Under the pieces are notes generated by a model. It had not been told where the DNA came from. It did no database searches and worked only from the letters and a program-made list of their open reading frames with translations. 34,154 nt of DNA, from NCBI RefSeq assembly GCF_900114135.1, contig NZ_FORY01000024.1, forward strand, positions 1 through 34,154, written 5' to 3'. Of this stretch, positions 24,489 through 32,547 are shown in pieces. This DNA comes from Celeribacter halophilus (GTDB lineage Bacteria; Pseudomonadota; Alphaproteobacteria; Rhodobacterales; Rhodobacteraceae). Position 1 is the first letter of the stretch; every line of letters starts with the position of its first letter. The translations under genes and the position numbers were made by a program.

Positions 24489-25240
24489 GCAGGAGTATTC
24501 GGGGCGCCGACGTATCTGAAACTATGAAAACACGCGCTGCATTGGTCCTTGGTATTGCTCTCGGTGCTGCTCTTACAGTGGCGGCACAGGGATATTTTGG
24601 CGAGATTTGGCGGACTTATTCCGAGGATATCATCTATCTCACGAAACAACATGTCGTGCTGGTATTGATCTCTTCGGGTCTGGCTATTCTTGTCGGTGTG
24701 CCTGCGGGCATTTTACTCAGCCGTGACTTTATGCGGCGCTATTCTGAAACCCTGTTGCAGGTCTTCAATATCGGAACGACGATCCCGACGCTGGCGATCC
24801 TTGCGTTATCGATCACACTATTGGGTATCGGGTTTAAGCCCGCCATTTTTGGCCTTTGGGTGGCGACCTTGTTGCCCATCGTTCGCAATGTGTTTCAGGG
24901 GTTGCGCGACGTGCCTGCCCACCTCAAAGAAGCTGCACAGGGCATGGGCATGACGCCTCTACACATACTGCGCAGTGTGGAACTCCCAAATGCACTTTAC
25001 GTTATGTTCGCCGGAATTCGGACTGCTGTTGCTGTCAATGTCGGGACAGCGCCTCTGGCCTTTTTAATCGGCGGGGGCGGGCTTGGTGAACTGATTTTCA
25101 CCGGTATCGACCTCAATGACATGCAGATGCTGCTTGCCGGTGTCATCCCCGTCGGGCTGCTTTCGATGTTGGCAGACTATGCGCTCGCAAAAGGGCAATT
25201 CTGGCTCATCCCTCGCGGGGTCAACCCGCTCAGACCTTAA
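24485..25240 (+). CDS. Quaternary-amine ABC permease, second subunit (OpuCD/OsmY type)
   Basis: A 251-residue membrane protein with an N-terminal signal-anchor-like helix (ALVLGIALGAALTVAAQ) and about six transmembrane segments in all. The coupling loop is VPAHLKEAAQGMGMTPLHIL. The annotated start is a GTG overlapping the ATPase stop; ATG 24524 (MKTRAALVLG) is a reasonable alternative and would leave a 36-base gap. It is paralogous to the first permease, and the two are expected to form a heterodimeric channel, as in OpuC. It is followed after 35 bases by the binding protein. Confidence 0.9.
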   Translation: MSRSIRGADVSETMKTRAALVLGIALGAALTVAAQGYFGEIWRTYSEDIIYLTKQHVVLVLISSGLAILVGVPAGILLSRDFMRRYSETLLQVFNIGTTIPTLAILALSITLLGIGFKPAIFGLWVATLLPIVRNVFQGLRDVPAHLKEAAQGMGMTPLHILRSVELPNALYVMFAGIRTAVAVNVGTAPLAFLIGGGGLGELIFTGIDLNDMQMLLAGVIPVGLLSMLADYALAKGQFWLIPRGVNPLRP

Positions 25241-25275
25241 AAACAATGACAAACTTATCCAACGGAGACGCACTC

Positions 25276-26163
25276 ATGATGAAGAAACTTTCAACTGCCG
25301 CAGCCAGCGCGCTGTTCGCTGCCACGACCTTTTTCGCCAGCGCTACACAGGCGGACGTCATCAAAGTTGGAGGTAAAAACTTTACCGAACAGCTTTTGAT
25401 CACCCAAATCACGACAGACCTACTTGAAGCAAACGGGTATGATGTCGACAAGCTTGAAGGCATGGGGACCTCTGTTGTGCGCGCTGCCCTTGAGAACGGC
25501 CAAGTCGATATCTACTGGGAATACACCGGCACCTCACTCGTGACCTTCAATAAAATCGAAACAAAGATGAATGCCGAAGAAACCTATGCGACGGTCAAAG
25601 ACCTTGACGCCAAACTCGGCATCACATGGCTTGATCCGTCCCGCGCCAATAGCACCTATGCTTTGGCTGTGCGTAGGTCAGATGATAAGGGCTTAAGCTC
25701 GTTCTCAGATATGGCTGCGGCATATAACGCAGGGGAAAAGCTCAAACTGGGTGTAAATGCAGAATTCCCCAAACGCCCGGACGGATTGCCCGGACTGGAA
25801 GAGACCTATGGTTTTGACATGAAGCGGTCAAACCTTGCGTCGATGCAAACCGGCTTGATCTATGACGCGCTGAAAACCGAAAACTTGGACATCGGTTTGG
25901 TTTTTGCCCTCGATGGCCGTATCGAAGCATTTGATTTCAAAGTGCTCGAGGATGACAAAGGGTTCTTCCCGAGCTACGCGCTAACCCCGAACATCCGTAC
26001 CGAACTTCTCGAGGCCGACCCAAAAATTGGTGAGCTTTTGAATTCTGTCTCGGCGATCATGACTGATGATATCATGCGTGGGCTTAACGCGATGGTCGAT
26101 GTAGATAAGAAGACTATCGAAGAAGTTTCGCAAACCTTCTTGAAAAACCAAGGTTTGATTTAA
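25276..26163 (+). CDS. Quaternary-amine ABC substrate-binding protein (OpuAC/OsmX type)
   Basis: A 295-residue periplasmic protein. The ATG at 25276 is preceded by GGAG and opens a Sec signal peptide (KKLSTAAASALFAATTFFAS, likely cut after TQA near residue 26); the in-frame ATG at 25246 would place the signal too far in. The mature chain begins IKVGGKNFTEQLLITQITTD, the usual start of OpuAC-like proteins, and contains VDIYWEYTGTSLV, which carries an aromatic residue region involved in cation binding in relatives. It delivers a quaternary amine to the permeases encoded upstream. The exact ligand (glycine betaine, choline, carnitine or a heterocyclic betaine) cannot be read off. Confidence 0.92.
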   Translation: MMKKLSTAAASALFAATTFFASATQADVIKVGGKNFTEQLLITQITTDLLEANGYDVDKLEGMGTSVVRAALENGQVDIYWEYTGTSLVTFNKIETKMNAEETYATVKDLDAKLGITWLDPSRANSTYALAVRRSDDKGLSSFSDMAAAYNAGEKLKLGVNAEFPKRPDGLPGLEETYGFDMKRSNLASMQTGLIYDALKTENLDIGLVFALDGRIEAFDFKVLEDDKGFFPSYALTPNIRTELLEADPKIGELLNSVSAIMTDDIMRGLNAMVDVDKKTIEEVSQTFLKNQGLI

Positions 26164-26171
26164 AATCAATC

Positions 26172-26195
26172 GCCGCTTCCCGAAGGGGGAGCGGC
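26172..26195 (+). terminator. Intercistronic hairpin after the binding-protein gene
   Basis: A 10-bp stem GCCGCTTCCC / GGGGAGCGGC (one G-T pair) with a 4-base loop lies eight bases after the binding-protein stop and 16 bases before the nitrilase-family start. There is no strong T-tract. It probably attenuates transcription or protects the upstream mRNA, giving more binding protein than hydrolase. Confidence 0.55.
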
Positions 26196-26211
26196 ACGTT
26201 TACAGGATACG

Positions 26212-27063
26212 ATGATGCGCCACCGCGATGTCCTACACTGCGCCTGTGCGCAGCTTGAACATACCCCGGACAGTCCCGACACATTGTTCAACAAACATGT
26301 GGCCTTTCTGGAAGAGGCCCAGGACGGCCAGATCGATCTGACGGTGTTTCCCGAAACCTCTTTGACGGGCTATCCCGCAGATGGAGATGCCGTACGCAAT
26401 TCGGCAATCTGGGCTGACGATCCGCGGCTTCTTGCCTTGGCGCAAAAATGTCGTCACGGCTATGCGGTGGTCGGGTTTGTCGAACATGGCCGCGGGGGCC
26501 AATTTTACAATTCCATCGCGTGGTTGCACAAAGGTGAGGTGCTCAAGATCTACCGCAAGATCAACCTGCCGACATATGGCCGCCTCGACGAGGGCAAATA
26601 TTTCACTGCCGGCAAACGCACTATGACGCTGGATATTGACCGTCACTGGATCTGTGGCGGCATGATCTGTGCCGACAGTTGGGATCCAGGCCAGCTTTAT
26701 CTGTCGGCCATGCGAGAGAGTACGGTTTTGGCTCTACCGATCGCTTCGACAAAAGAAGGAGTTGGTGGCGGGTTCTCGAACGAGGCGGGCTGGGATCTGG
26801 TCGGTCGCCATACAGCGATGATTTATGGCCTACCCATTCTGATGTGCAATTGGACCGGACCGCACCTTGATATGCATTTTTGGGGTGGCTCGAGGATTTT
26901 AGGCCCTGACGGGACGCGCTACGCCCATGCCGGAGACGACGAAGCGCTTTTGACCACTGAGATTGCTTATGCGGATGTGATCCACGCACGGCAAACAATG
27001 CCGACCGTGCGTACTCTGATGCCTCAGCTTTTGCAGCGTGAACTGCCCGGTCTATTGGAATGA
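26212..27063 (+). CDS. Nitrilase-superfamily carbon-nitrogen hydrolase
   Basis: A 283-residue cytoplasmic hydrolase with the full Glu-Lys-Cys triad: E48 (FPETSLTGY), K116 (YRKINLPTYG) and C153 (GMICADSWDP). The pattern fits the amidase/carbamoylase branch (N-carbamoylputrescine amidase, omega-amidase and similar) more than true nitrilases. It would cleave an amide or carbamoyl bond and release ammonia or a carboxylate. It follows the betaine importer and precedes the MmgE/PrpD gene by three bases, so it probably acts on a catabolic intermediate in this pathway. ATG 26212 and 26215 are both possible starts. Substrate unknown. Confidence 0.87.
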   Translation: MMRHRDVLHCACAQLEHTPDSPDTLFNKHVAFLEEAQDGQIDLTVFPETSLTGYPADGDAVRNSAIWADDPRLLALAQKCRHGYAVVGFVEHGRGGQFYNSIAWLHKGEVLKIYRKINLPTYGRLDEGKYFTAGKRTMTLDIDRHWICGGMICADSWDPGQLYLSAMRESTVLALPIASTKEGVGGGFSNEAGWDLVGRHTAMIYGLPILMCNWTGPHLDMHFWGGSRILGPDGTRYAHAGDDEALLTTEIAYADVIHARQTMPTVRTLMPQLLQRELPGLLE

Positions 27064-27066
27064 GAA

Positions 27067-28404
27067 ATGCCAAATTCCAACGATATAAATAAATTTTTGA
27101 ATGAAATTCGCTGGGCGGATGTGCCGGACAGAGTTCAGGCCCGCGTCCGTTTTTTGCTTTTGGATTTGCTGGGGACAGCTTTGGCTGGAACGGGAACAGA
27201 GTTGCATGCGGCTGTTTTGCAGTATGCAACTCGCAATCTTGATGGTGATCATGCGCGGGTCTTGTTTTCGGGCGTCACGCTATCGCCAGAAGGGGCGGCG
27301 CTTGTTGGTGCGATGACCATCGACTCTGTGGACGCACATGATGGTCACAGATTGACCAAAGGCCATGTAGGTTGCGGACTTTTACCGGCACTCTTGGCCA
27401 TTCTGGATGATCGTCAAGTTGCTTTGAGTGGTGAAGATTTCCTGACATATTTGGCGGCTGGATATGAGATTGGTACGCGGGCCGGCATCGCTTTACATCG
27501 CACCGCATCAGAATATCACACAAGTGGGGCGTGGATTGCCGTCTGTGTCGCGGCGTTTTGTGGGAAGCTGATGGACTTGCCCCCTGACGTCTATGCCCAC
27601 GCATTGGGCATTGCCGAATATCATGGGCCGCGCAGCCAGATGATGCGGGTGATCGACCACCCAACCATGCTTAAGGATGGTTCCGGTTGGGGTGCTATGG
27701 CTGGGATTTCTGCTGCTGCCCTCGCAGAAGCGGGGTTCACGGGTGCTCCTGCCATAACGGTTTTGGGCTCGGATGTGGCTGATATATGGGCCACACTGGG
27801 CGCGGAATGGGAAGTTATGAATCAATATATAAAAGGGTTCCCCGTCTGCCGTTGGGCACAACCTTCTGTACAGGCGGCGCTTGATCTAACTCGCGTTCGC
27901 CCATTGCGCCCGGAGGACATTGTCTCAGTTGAAATCGAAACCTTTCACGAGGGCACGCGTCTGTTCAAAGGTATCCCCTCAACCACCGAAGAGGCGCAAT
28001 ATGCCATCGGGTTTCCCGTGGCCGCGGCTCTTTTGCGGGGGCGCGTGGGAGTAGCTGAGGTTTCCAAAGCCGCCTTTTGTGACCCCGATTTGCGTGCTGT
28101 GTGTGAAGGTCTTTCGTTTAAAGAAAACGACGCGTTTAACGACCTTTTCCCAGCAGAGCGTTGGGCGAGATTGTCCGTGCACCTGTCCTCAGGCGAGGTG
28201 CTGACCACACCTGCAACACAGGCGAAAGGCGATCCCGAGACGCCCTACTCGGAGGCCGAGCTCACCGCAAAATTCTACGATCTGGCAGGGGAGGCAGCCT
28301 CCCGCCCGCGGCTTGAAGCGATCCACGCAGCTGTTATGGGGCTGGATGGCTCTGGTGCTTCGCTCATCCGGTTGCAAGATCAGATTTTCCCAAAAGCAAA
28401 ATGA
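27067..28404 (+). CDS. MmgE/PrpD-family protein
   Basis: A 445-residue member of the MmgE/PrpD family, which includes 2-methylcitrate dehydratase, cis-aconitate decarboxylase and iminodisuccinate epimerase. Recognisable segments are LLDLLGTALAGTGTELHAA, DSVDAHDGHRLTKGHVGCGL, the KDGSGWGAMAGISAAALAEA region and KGFPVCRWAQPSVQAAL. These proteins catalyse dehydration, decarboxylation or epimerisation of polycarboxylic or imino acids. No propionate genes (prpB, prpC) are nearby, so methylcitrate dehydration is unlikely; its tie to the nitrilase-family gene points to an intermediate of the amine pathway. It ends at a bidirectional terminator shared with the convergent flavoprotein gene. Confidence 0.87.
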   Translation: MPNSNDINKFLNEIRWADVPDRVQARVRFLLLDLLGTALAGTGTELHAAVLQYATRNLDGDHARVLFSGVTLSPEGAALVGAMTIDSVDAHDGHRLTKGHVGCGLLPALLAILDDRQVALSGEDFLTYLAAGYEIGTRAGIALHRTASEYHTSGAWIAVCVAAFCGKLMDLPPDVYAHALGIAEYHGPRSQMMRVIDHPTMLKDGSGWGAMAGISAAALAEAGFTGAPAITVLGSDVADIWATLGAEWEVMNQYIKGFPVCRWAQPSVQAALDLTRVRPLRPEDIVSVEIETFHEGTRLFKGIPSTTEEAQYAIGFPVAAALLRGRVGVAEVSKAAFCDPDLRAVCEGLSFKENDAFNDLFPAERWARLSVHLSSGEVLTTPATQAKGDPETPYSEAELTAKFYDLAGEAASRPRLEAIHAAVMGLDGSGASLIRLQDQIFPKAK

Positions 28405-28434
28405 ACGCGATTTGAACACACTGCAATTGCAAAA

Positions 28435-28453
28435 GGGGGGCCGAAGGCCCCCC
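28435..28453. terminator. Bidirectional rho-independent terminator
   Basis: An 8-bp perfect stem GGGGGGCC/GGCCCCCC with a 3-base loop GAA lies between two convergent genes. On the minus strand it is followed by TTTTGC, a proper T-tract, so it is a strong terminator for the flavoprotein gene. On the plus strand it is followed by AATCTCT and serves the transporter-nitrilase-MmgE/PrpD operon less well. Confidence 0.9.
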
Positions 28454-28475
28454 AATCTCTGTCTGCGTCTCTCCA

Positions 28476-29822
28476 TTAACTCCAAGGATAGGGGCTGTTG
28501 GACACAGGGTGCAACTTACCTTCGGCGTAGCGGGAAAACCGGAAGGGGGACAAAAGCGTTGAGGTTTCAGCGGTAATTTCCTGCGCCACAAGTTCACCTA
28601 CACCAATCATTTTATAGCCGTGGTTGCTGTCCGCGATGACATAGCAGTTTTCGCGAAATACATCGAAAACCGGGAAGCTGTCCGGGGTGAAACAGCCGAC
28701 GCCCCCTGAGGGTTCATTGAGGTATTTTGGCATGGTGCCCGAGAAACGCGCGTTACAATGCGCCAGTGCGGAAACCCACATATGGGCGAATTCCGGCGAG
28801 GCGATGAATTCCGGTGACGAAGGGCCGTAAGGGTCAAGGGTGACATCATTGGCGGGTTTGTCGACCCGATAGGGCATTGCTCCCCCTTGAATGCCGCCAA
28901 AATTGAAGTCGGGTTTGTAATAAATTCCCCACATATCTTCGGTGATCACAGAGCCATCAACATCAGACAAAAGCGGCGCGTCGGTGTCGACGTGGATCAC
29001 CGGAGGCATCTTTCCGTCATTGGTTTTAAAGCTTTCGGGATCGACGCGCAAAACGCCTTCTTCGAGCTGCCAGTATTTCCACATCGGCACGCTATCATGT
29101 ATCTTGCCATCGGCGCCTTTGATCGAGATTGCATCCGGCAGATCCGCCATCGACCAGAAATCACGCACCCAAGGACCTGCGGCGATCACAAGATAATCAC
29201 AGGCGATGTGACCTTTGTCCGTGTCTACACCAATGATCGCGGCGCTCGCGCCATTGGCACTCTTGAGACCGGTGACGGTAACGCCACTCATGATGCGCAC
29301 GCCTTCTTCTTCGGCCATTTTCGCCAAAGCATAGATTGCCGCAGCATTATGGGCATAACCGCCTTTTTTCTCATGTAGAATGGAGGTAATGTTTTTAGCC
29401 TGCCAGTCGTCGAAAAGGCCTTTCATATAGGTGTCGCACTCGGCTTCGCCTTCAATGAAGTCAGACTCATAGCCGATGGCTTGCTGTTCTTTGTGAATCT
29501 GCGCCACGTCTTCATGCATGCTTTCGGACGAGATTTGCATGTAGCCCACCGGGTTGTATTGTAATTCCTTTGCGTGGGCTTCCCAATGGCCGACGGAATG
29601 GGCCATCAGCTCGCGCATGGCGGGTTGAAAATAGTTGTTGCGCACAACGCCACAGGCGATGCCTGAGGCCCCTGCTGCGATGCCGCTTTTATCGATTACG
29701 ACGATATCTTCGCCCGTGCCCTTGCCCGAGGCTTTGAGTTTCTTGGCCAGATGTAAAGCCGTAGATAGGCCGTGGATACCTGCTCCGATGATGAGATATG
29801 GTGTGCTCTTTGGGAAAGACAT
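28476..29822 (-). CDS. FAD-dependent amine oxidoreductase (DAO family)
   Basis: A 448-residue flavoprotein of the D-amino-acid-oxidase/sarcosine-oxidase fold. The N-terminal dinucleotide motif is YLIIGAGIHGLSTALHLA (about residues 9-26); IVVIDKSGIAAGASGIACG carries the flavin attachment/binding region, and the C-terminus has the second FAD segment SNHGYKMIGVGELVA. The start at 29822 has GGAG seven bases upstream; an upstream in-frame ATG at 29906 is less likely because it would add an unusual 28-residue leader without a ribosome site. It is divergent from the Rieske oxygenase and should oxidise an N-methylated or secondary amine (sarcosine-, dimethylglycine- or N-methylproline-like). Single-chain size argues against a heterotetrameric sarcosine oxidase. 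Substrate inferred only. Confidence 0.88.
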   Translation of the reverse strand: MSFPKSTPYLIIGAGIHGLSTALHLAKKLKASGKGTGEDIVVIDKSGIAAGASGIACGVVRNNYFQPAMRELMAHSVGHWEAHAKELQYNPVGYMQISSESMHEDVAQIHKEQQAIGYESDFIEGEAECDTYMKGLFDDWQAKNITSILHEKKGGYAHNAAAIYALAKMAEEEGVRIMSGVTVTGLKSANGASAAIIGVDTDKGHIACDYLVIAAGPWVRDFWSMADLPDAISIKGADGKIHDSVPMWKYWQLEEGVLRVDPESFKTNDGKMPPVIHVDTDAPLLSDVDGSVITEDMWGIYYKPDFNFGGIQGGAMPYRVDKPANDVTLDPYGPSSPEFIASPEFAHMWVSALAHCNARFSGTMPKYLNEPSGGVGCFTPDSFPVFDVFRENCYVIADSNHGYKMIGVGELVAQEITAETSTLLSPFRFSRYAEGKLHPVSNSPYPWS

Positions 29823-30094
29823 TTGGTTCTCCGTTTGTAATGCGACTCCCGTCGCTTTCTTTCCTAAGAATTGCGCGCAATTGCAGGGCATCAGACTAAG
29901 ACCCACGACAATTTCTTTTGAAATAGCGCCATATGTTGAGCTTTACGTGTTTTAAAAGAAACGCACATAAAATGCTTAATATATTGGCAATTTGAGAATT
30001 TGGATGGTTCAGATTGGCCATTTTGCTTAGAGTATTGACGCATATTCGAAAGCAAGTGGCGTGGCTGACCCGTAAACTTATCGAAAGAGATATC
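29823..30094. promoter_or_regulatory. Divergent promoter region of the oxidase and Rieske genes
   Basis: This 272-bp AT-rich stretch separates the two oppositely oriented demethylation genes. It contains a perfect dyad ATTTC-TTTT-GAAAT (29911-29924) and a tandem 8-base near-repeat AATTTGAG/AATTTGGA around 29990-30005. No strong -35/-10 pair stands out. It is the natural place for the GbdR-like AraC regulator encoded at 32548 to act on both genes. Confidence 0.45.
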
Positions 30095-31363
30095 ATGATC
30101 GATACGGGAGCTCGGATCACTATGGATGCCATCAAGAATGCCCTGCGCGGCGCGTTGGACGACTGTCAGGACGGCTATTCCTTGCCACAAGCATTTTACA
30201 ATGATGACGCTATATTCATGGCCGATTTACAGGCTATCTTTCAAAAAGAATGGATTTTTGTTGGGCCGGAATGTGAACTCCCGAATGCGGGTGATTACGT
30301 CATGATGACTATCTATGACACGCCGATCATTGTGCTTCGCGATCATGATGGCGTCATTCGCGCCTTTCACAACTCATGTCGCCATCGCGGATCGCGTTTG
30401 TGCGATAAAACGCGTGGTCATACGGGGCGTCTGGTCTGCCCCTATCATCAATGGACCTATGAACTCAGCGGGGCATTGGTCTCTACGCGCTATATGGGTG
30501 ATGCTTTCGATCAAGATAAATTCCCGTTGAAGCCTGTGCATGTCACATCGGTTGAGGGGCTTGTGTATATTTGCCTCGCCGAGACTGCGCCGGACATCGA
30601 CACGTTCCGCGCGGCCGTGACACCCTACATCAAACCGCATGCTCCACAGCGAACCAAGATTGTTCATGAATCAGTGATTGTCGAAGAGGCCAACTGGAAA
30701 CTGGTGATTGAGAATAACCGTGAATGTTATCATTGCGCAGGCAATCATCCGGAATTGTTGGTGTCTTTGGTGGAAATGGCCTTGCCAAATGACGCGCGAT
30801 TTGGCGACGAGTTTCGTATCATGGAGGAGAAAGGCAAGCTCTGGGATAGCCTCGGATTGCCCCATGCGCCTGTCGATGGCGGCACAGAGTTCCGCTGTAT
30901 CCGTTTGCCGTTCCGTGATGGGGCCTATTCGATGACGATGGATGGAAAGCCCGCGTCAAAAAAGCTTTTGGGCGACCTCATCGAACCTGATCTGGGCTCT
31001 GTGCGCGCCTTTCGCATTCCGAACAACTGGCATCATTTCCTCTCTGAAATGACCATTCATTTCCGCGTTTTGCCACTCGGTCCGAACAAAACCGAGGTGC
31101 GTACCACATGGTGTGTTCACGAGGATGCGGTCGAGGGCTGGGATTATGATATCGAGCATCTGTCTCGTGTCTGGATCGAAACCAATGATCAGGATAAACG
31201 CCTCGCAGAAGAAAACCAACGCGGTACGAAATCTTTGGGTTATGAGCCGGGCCCATATTCGGAAATATCCGAATTCATGATCCTAAATTTCCTCGATTGG
31301 TATCGCGGTGCTATGGAGAATTGGTTGAGGGAGCCCGGCCGTCAATTGCAGGCGGCGGAATAA
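30095..31363 (+). CDS. Rieske oxygenase of the GbcA/Stc2 (quaternary-amine) type
   Basis: A 422-residue Rieske non-haem iron oxygenase. Rieske ligands are C95, H97, C115 and H118 (SCRHRG and CPYHQW). The iron site is H213 and H218 in RECYHCAGNHPEL, and the bridging residue is E210 rather than the usual Asp. Glu at this position is a trait of the oxygenases acting on quaternary amines (carnitine CntA, glycine betaine GbcA, stachydrine demethylase Stc2). It therefore most likely oxidatively demethylates a betaine, using electrons from the reductase encoded next, two bases after its stop. The start is placed at 30095 (GAAAGAG upstream); 30122 is possible. Which betaine is used cannot be decided here. 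Confidence 0.9.
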   Translation: MIDTGARITMDAIKNALRGALDDCQDGYSLPQAFYNDDAIFMADLQAIFQKEWIFVGPECELPNAGDYVMMTIYDTPIIVLRDHDGVIRAFHNSCRHRGSRLCDKTRGHTGRLVCPYHQWTYELSGALVSTRYMGDAFDQDKFPLKPVHVTSVEGLVYICLAETAPDIDTFRAAVTPYIKPHAPQRTKIVHESVIVEEANWKLVIENNRECYHCAGNHPELLVSLVEMALPNDARFGDEFRIMEEKGKLWDSLGLPHAPVDGGTEFRCIRLPFRDGAYSMTMDGKPASKKLLGDLIEPDLGSVRAFRIPNNWHHFLSEMTIHFRVLPLGPNKTEVRTTWCVHEDAVEGWDYDIEHLSRVWIETNDQDKRLAEENQRGTKSLGYEPGPYSEISEFMILNFLDWYRGAMENWLREPGRQLQAAE

Positions 31364-31365
31364 AG

Positions 31366-32436
31366 ATGGCTATGGATATGATTGTCCCCGCGTTTCCCAA
31401 AGCAGGCGTTCCGCGTCACCCGGTCGAGCGGCTAACAGTTAAGCTCAAGGCGAAGCGTCGTGAGACGCCGGACACGATGAGTTTTGTGTTCGAGGTCATG
31501 GAAGGCGTGCTGCGTCACTATCCGGGGCAGGCGGTCTCGCTTGACTTGCCCATGCCGCAAGGTACGGTGACACGCACCTTTACGGTTGCCTCAGCGCCGA
31601 ACCTGAACAATTGGTTTGAACTCACGATAAAAGCTGCGCCGGACGGTTATGCTACGCGGTGGATGCAAGAGGTTTTGGCAGTAGGGGACGAGATCACTGG
31701 ACGAGGGGCTTTTGGCACGTTCTCGATCATGTATTATCCGAACACGCCGCTGTTGTTGATCGGCGGCGGAAGCGGGTTCACTCCGATGATGTCGACACTG
31801 CGGTGGCTATCTGAACGCGGCGAAACGACGGATGTAGTGGTCATTCAGGTCGCGCGCAGCAAGAAGGACCTGTTGTTTCGCGAGGAACTGGACCAGATCG
31901 TTACTCAAATGTCGACGATCAAACTGTTTAACGTTTTGAGCGCGCCCCGAAAAGGCGAGGCTTGGTCCGGTTATCGTGGGCGCCCTGATCGCGCGATGAT
32001 CCGCGCCATGGTGCCGGATGCGTACCGGCGTCAAACTCTGTGTTGTGGTCCAATAGGATTTATGGATCACATGGGCAAGGTTTTGCGCGCCGAAGGGTTA
32101 GACCGCGCGCGTTTCCTCACCGAAAGCTTTGGTCAAAAGATGGCTGTGCCTCAAGATGTCGTTCAGCCGATCAACGGAGATGGCATCACGGTTTCTATCG
32201 GCGCGCAAACCTTTGATGTCGCGCCGGATGTTCCTTTGTCGACGTCTTTGGCAGCTGCGGGAAAACGCATTCCGACCGGTTGTGGAGAGGGCCAGTGTGG
32301 CACTTGTCGCGTTCGGCTTCTTGAAGGGGAGATCGAGATGGACCACCAAGGCGGGCTATCGCAACAAGAAGAGCATCAAGGCTATATTCTTGCTTGTTGC
32401 ACACGGCCCAAAACCGCGATTAAGATCGCGATATGA
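31366..32436 (+). CDS. Rieske oxygenase reductase (FAD, NAD, [2Fe-2S] ferredoxin)
   Basis: A 356-residue electron-transfer protein of the GbcB/CntB type. It has a ferredoxin-NADP reductase-like FAD domain (RTFTVASAPN, residues 70-79), an NAD domain (LIGGGSGFTPMMS, about 131-143, and CCGPIGFM near 226-233) and a C-terminal plant-type [2Fe-2S] ferredoxin with C306, C311, C314 and C344 or C345. It transfers electrons from NAD(P)H to the Rieske protein encoded directly upstream. The start at 31366 follows two bases after the upstream stop; 31372 is a possible alternative. It is the only such reductase gene in the window, so it might also serve the other Rieske oxygenase. Confidence 0.92.
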   Translation: MAMDMIVPAFPKAGVPRHPVERLTVKLKAKRRETPDTMSFVFEVMEGVLRHYPGQAVSLDLPMPQGTVTRTFTVASAPNLNNWFELTIKAAPDGYATRWMQEVLAVGDEITGRGAFGTFSIMYYPNTPLLLIGGGSGFTPMMSTLRWLSERGETTDVVVIQVARSKKDLLFREELDQIVTQMSTIKLFNVLSAPRKGEAWSGYRGRPDRAMIRAMVPDAYRRQTLCCGPIGFMDHMGKVLRAEGLDRARFLTESFGQKMAVPQDVVQPINGDGITVSIGAQTFDVAPDVPLSTSLAAAGKRIPTGCGEGQCGTCRVRLLEGEIEMDHQGGLSQQEEHQGYILACCTRPKTAIKIAI

Positions 32437-32547
32437 CCTGTTACATCGGTGAGTATATCTATATGCTTGATACTTGCCGATGCCCCATAGAAATAAGGTT
32501 CGCATAACATCAATCCAGCACAACTGGAGCGCGGATTTTGGAAACGC

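Noticed and set aside
27067-28404. MmgE/PrpD gene as 2-methylcitrate dehydratase of propionate metabolism
   Set aside because: No methylcitrate synthase or lyase gene is nearby, and the gene is coupled to a nitrilase-family gene and a betaine importer.
28476-29822. Heterotetrameric sarcosine oxidase beta subunit (SoxB)
   Set aside because: No soxD, soxA or soxG genes accompany it, and it is divergent from a Rieske oxygenase; a single-chain amine oxidoreductase fits better.
29823-29906. Longer start for the FAD amine oxidoreductase at 29906
   Set aside because: No ribosome site is seen, and the 28-residue leader precedes the expected N-terminal flavin motif region; 29822 has GGAG at good spacing.
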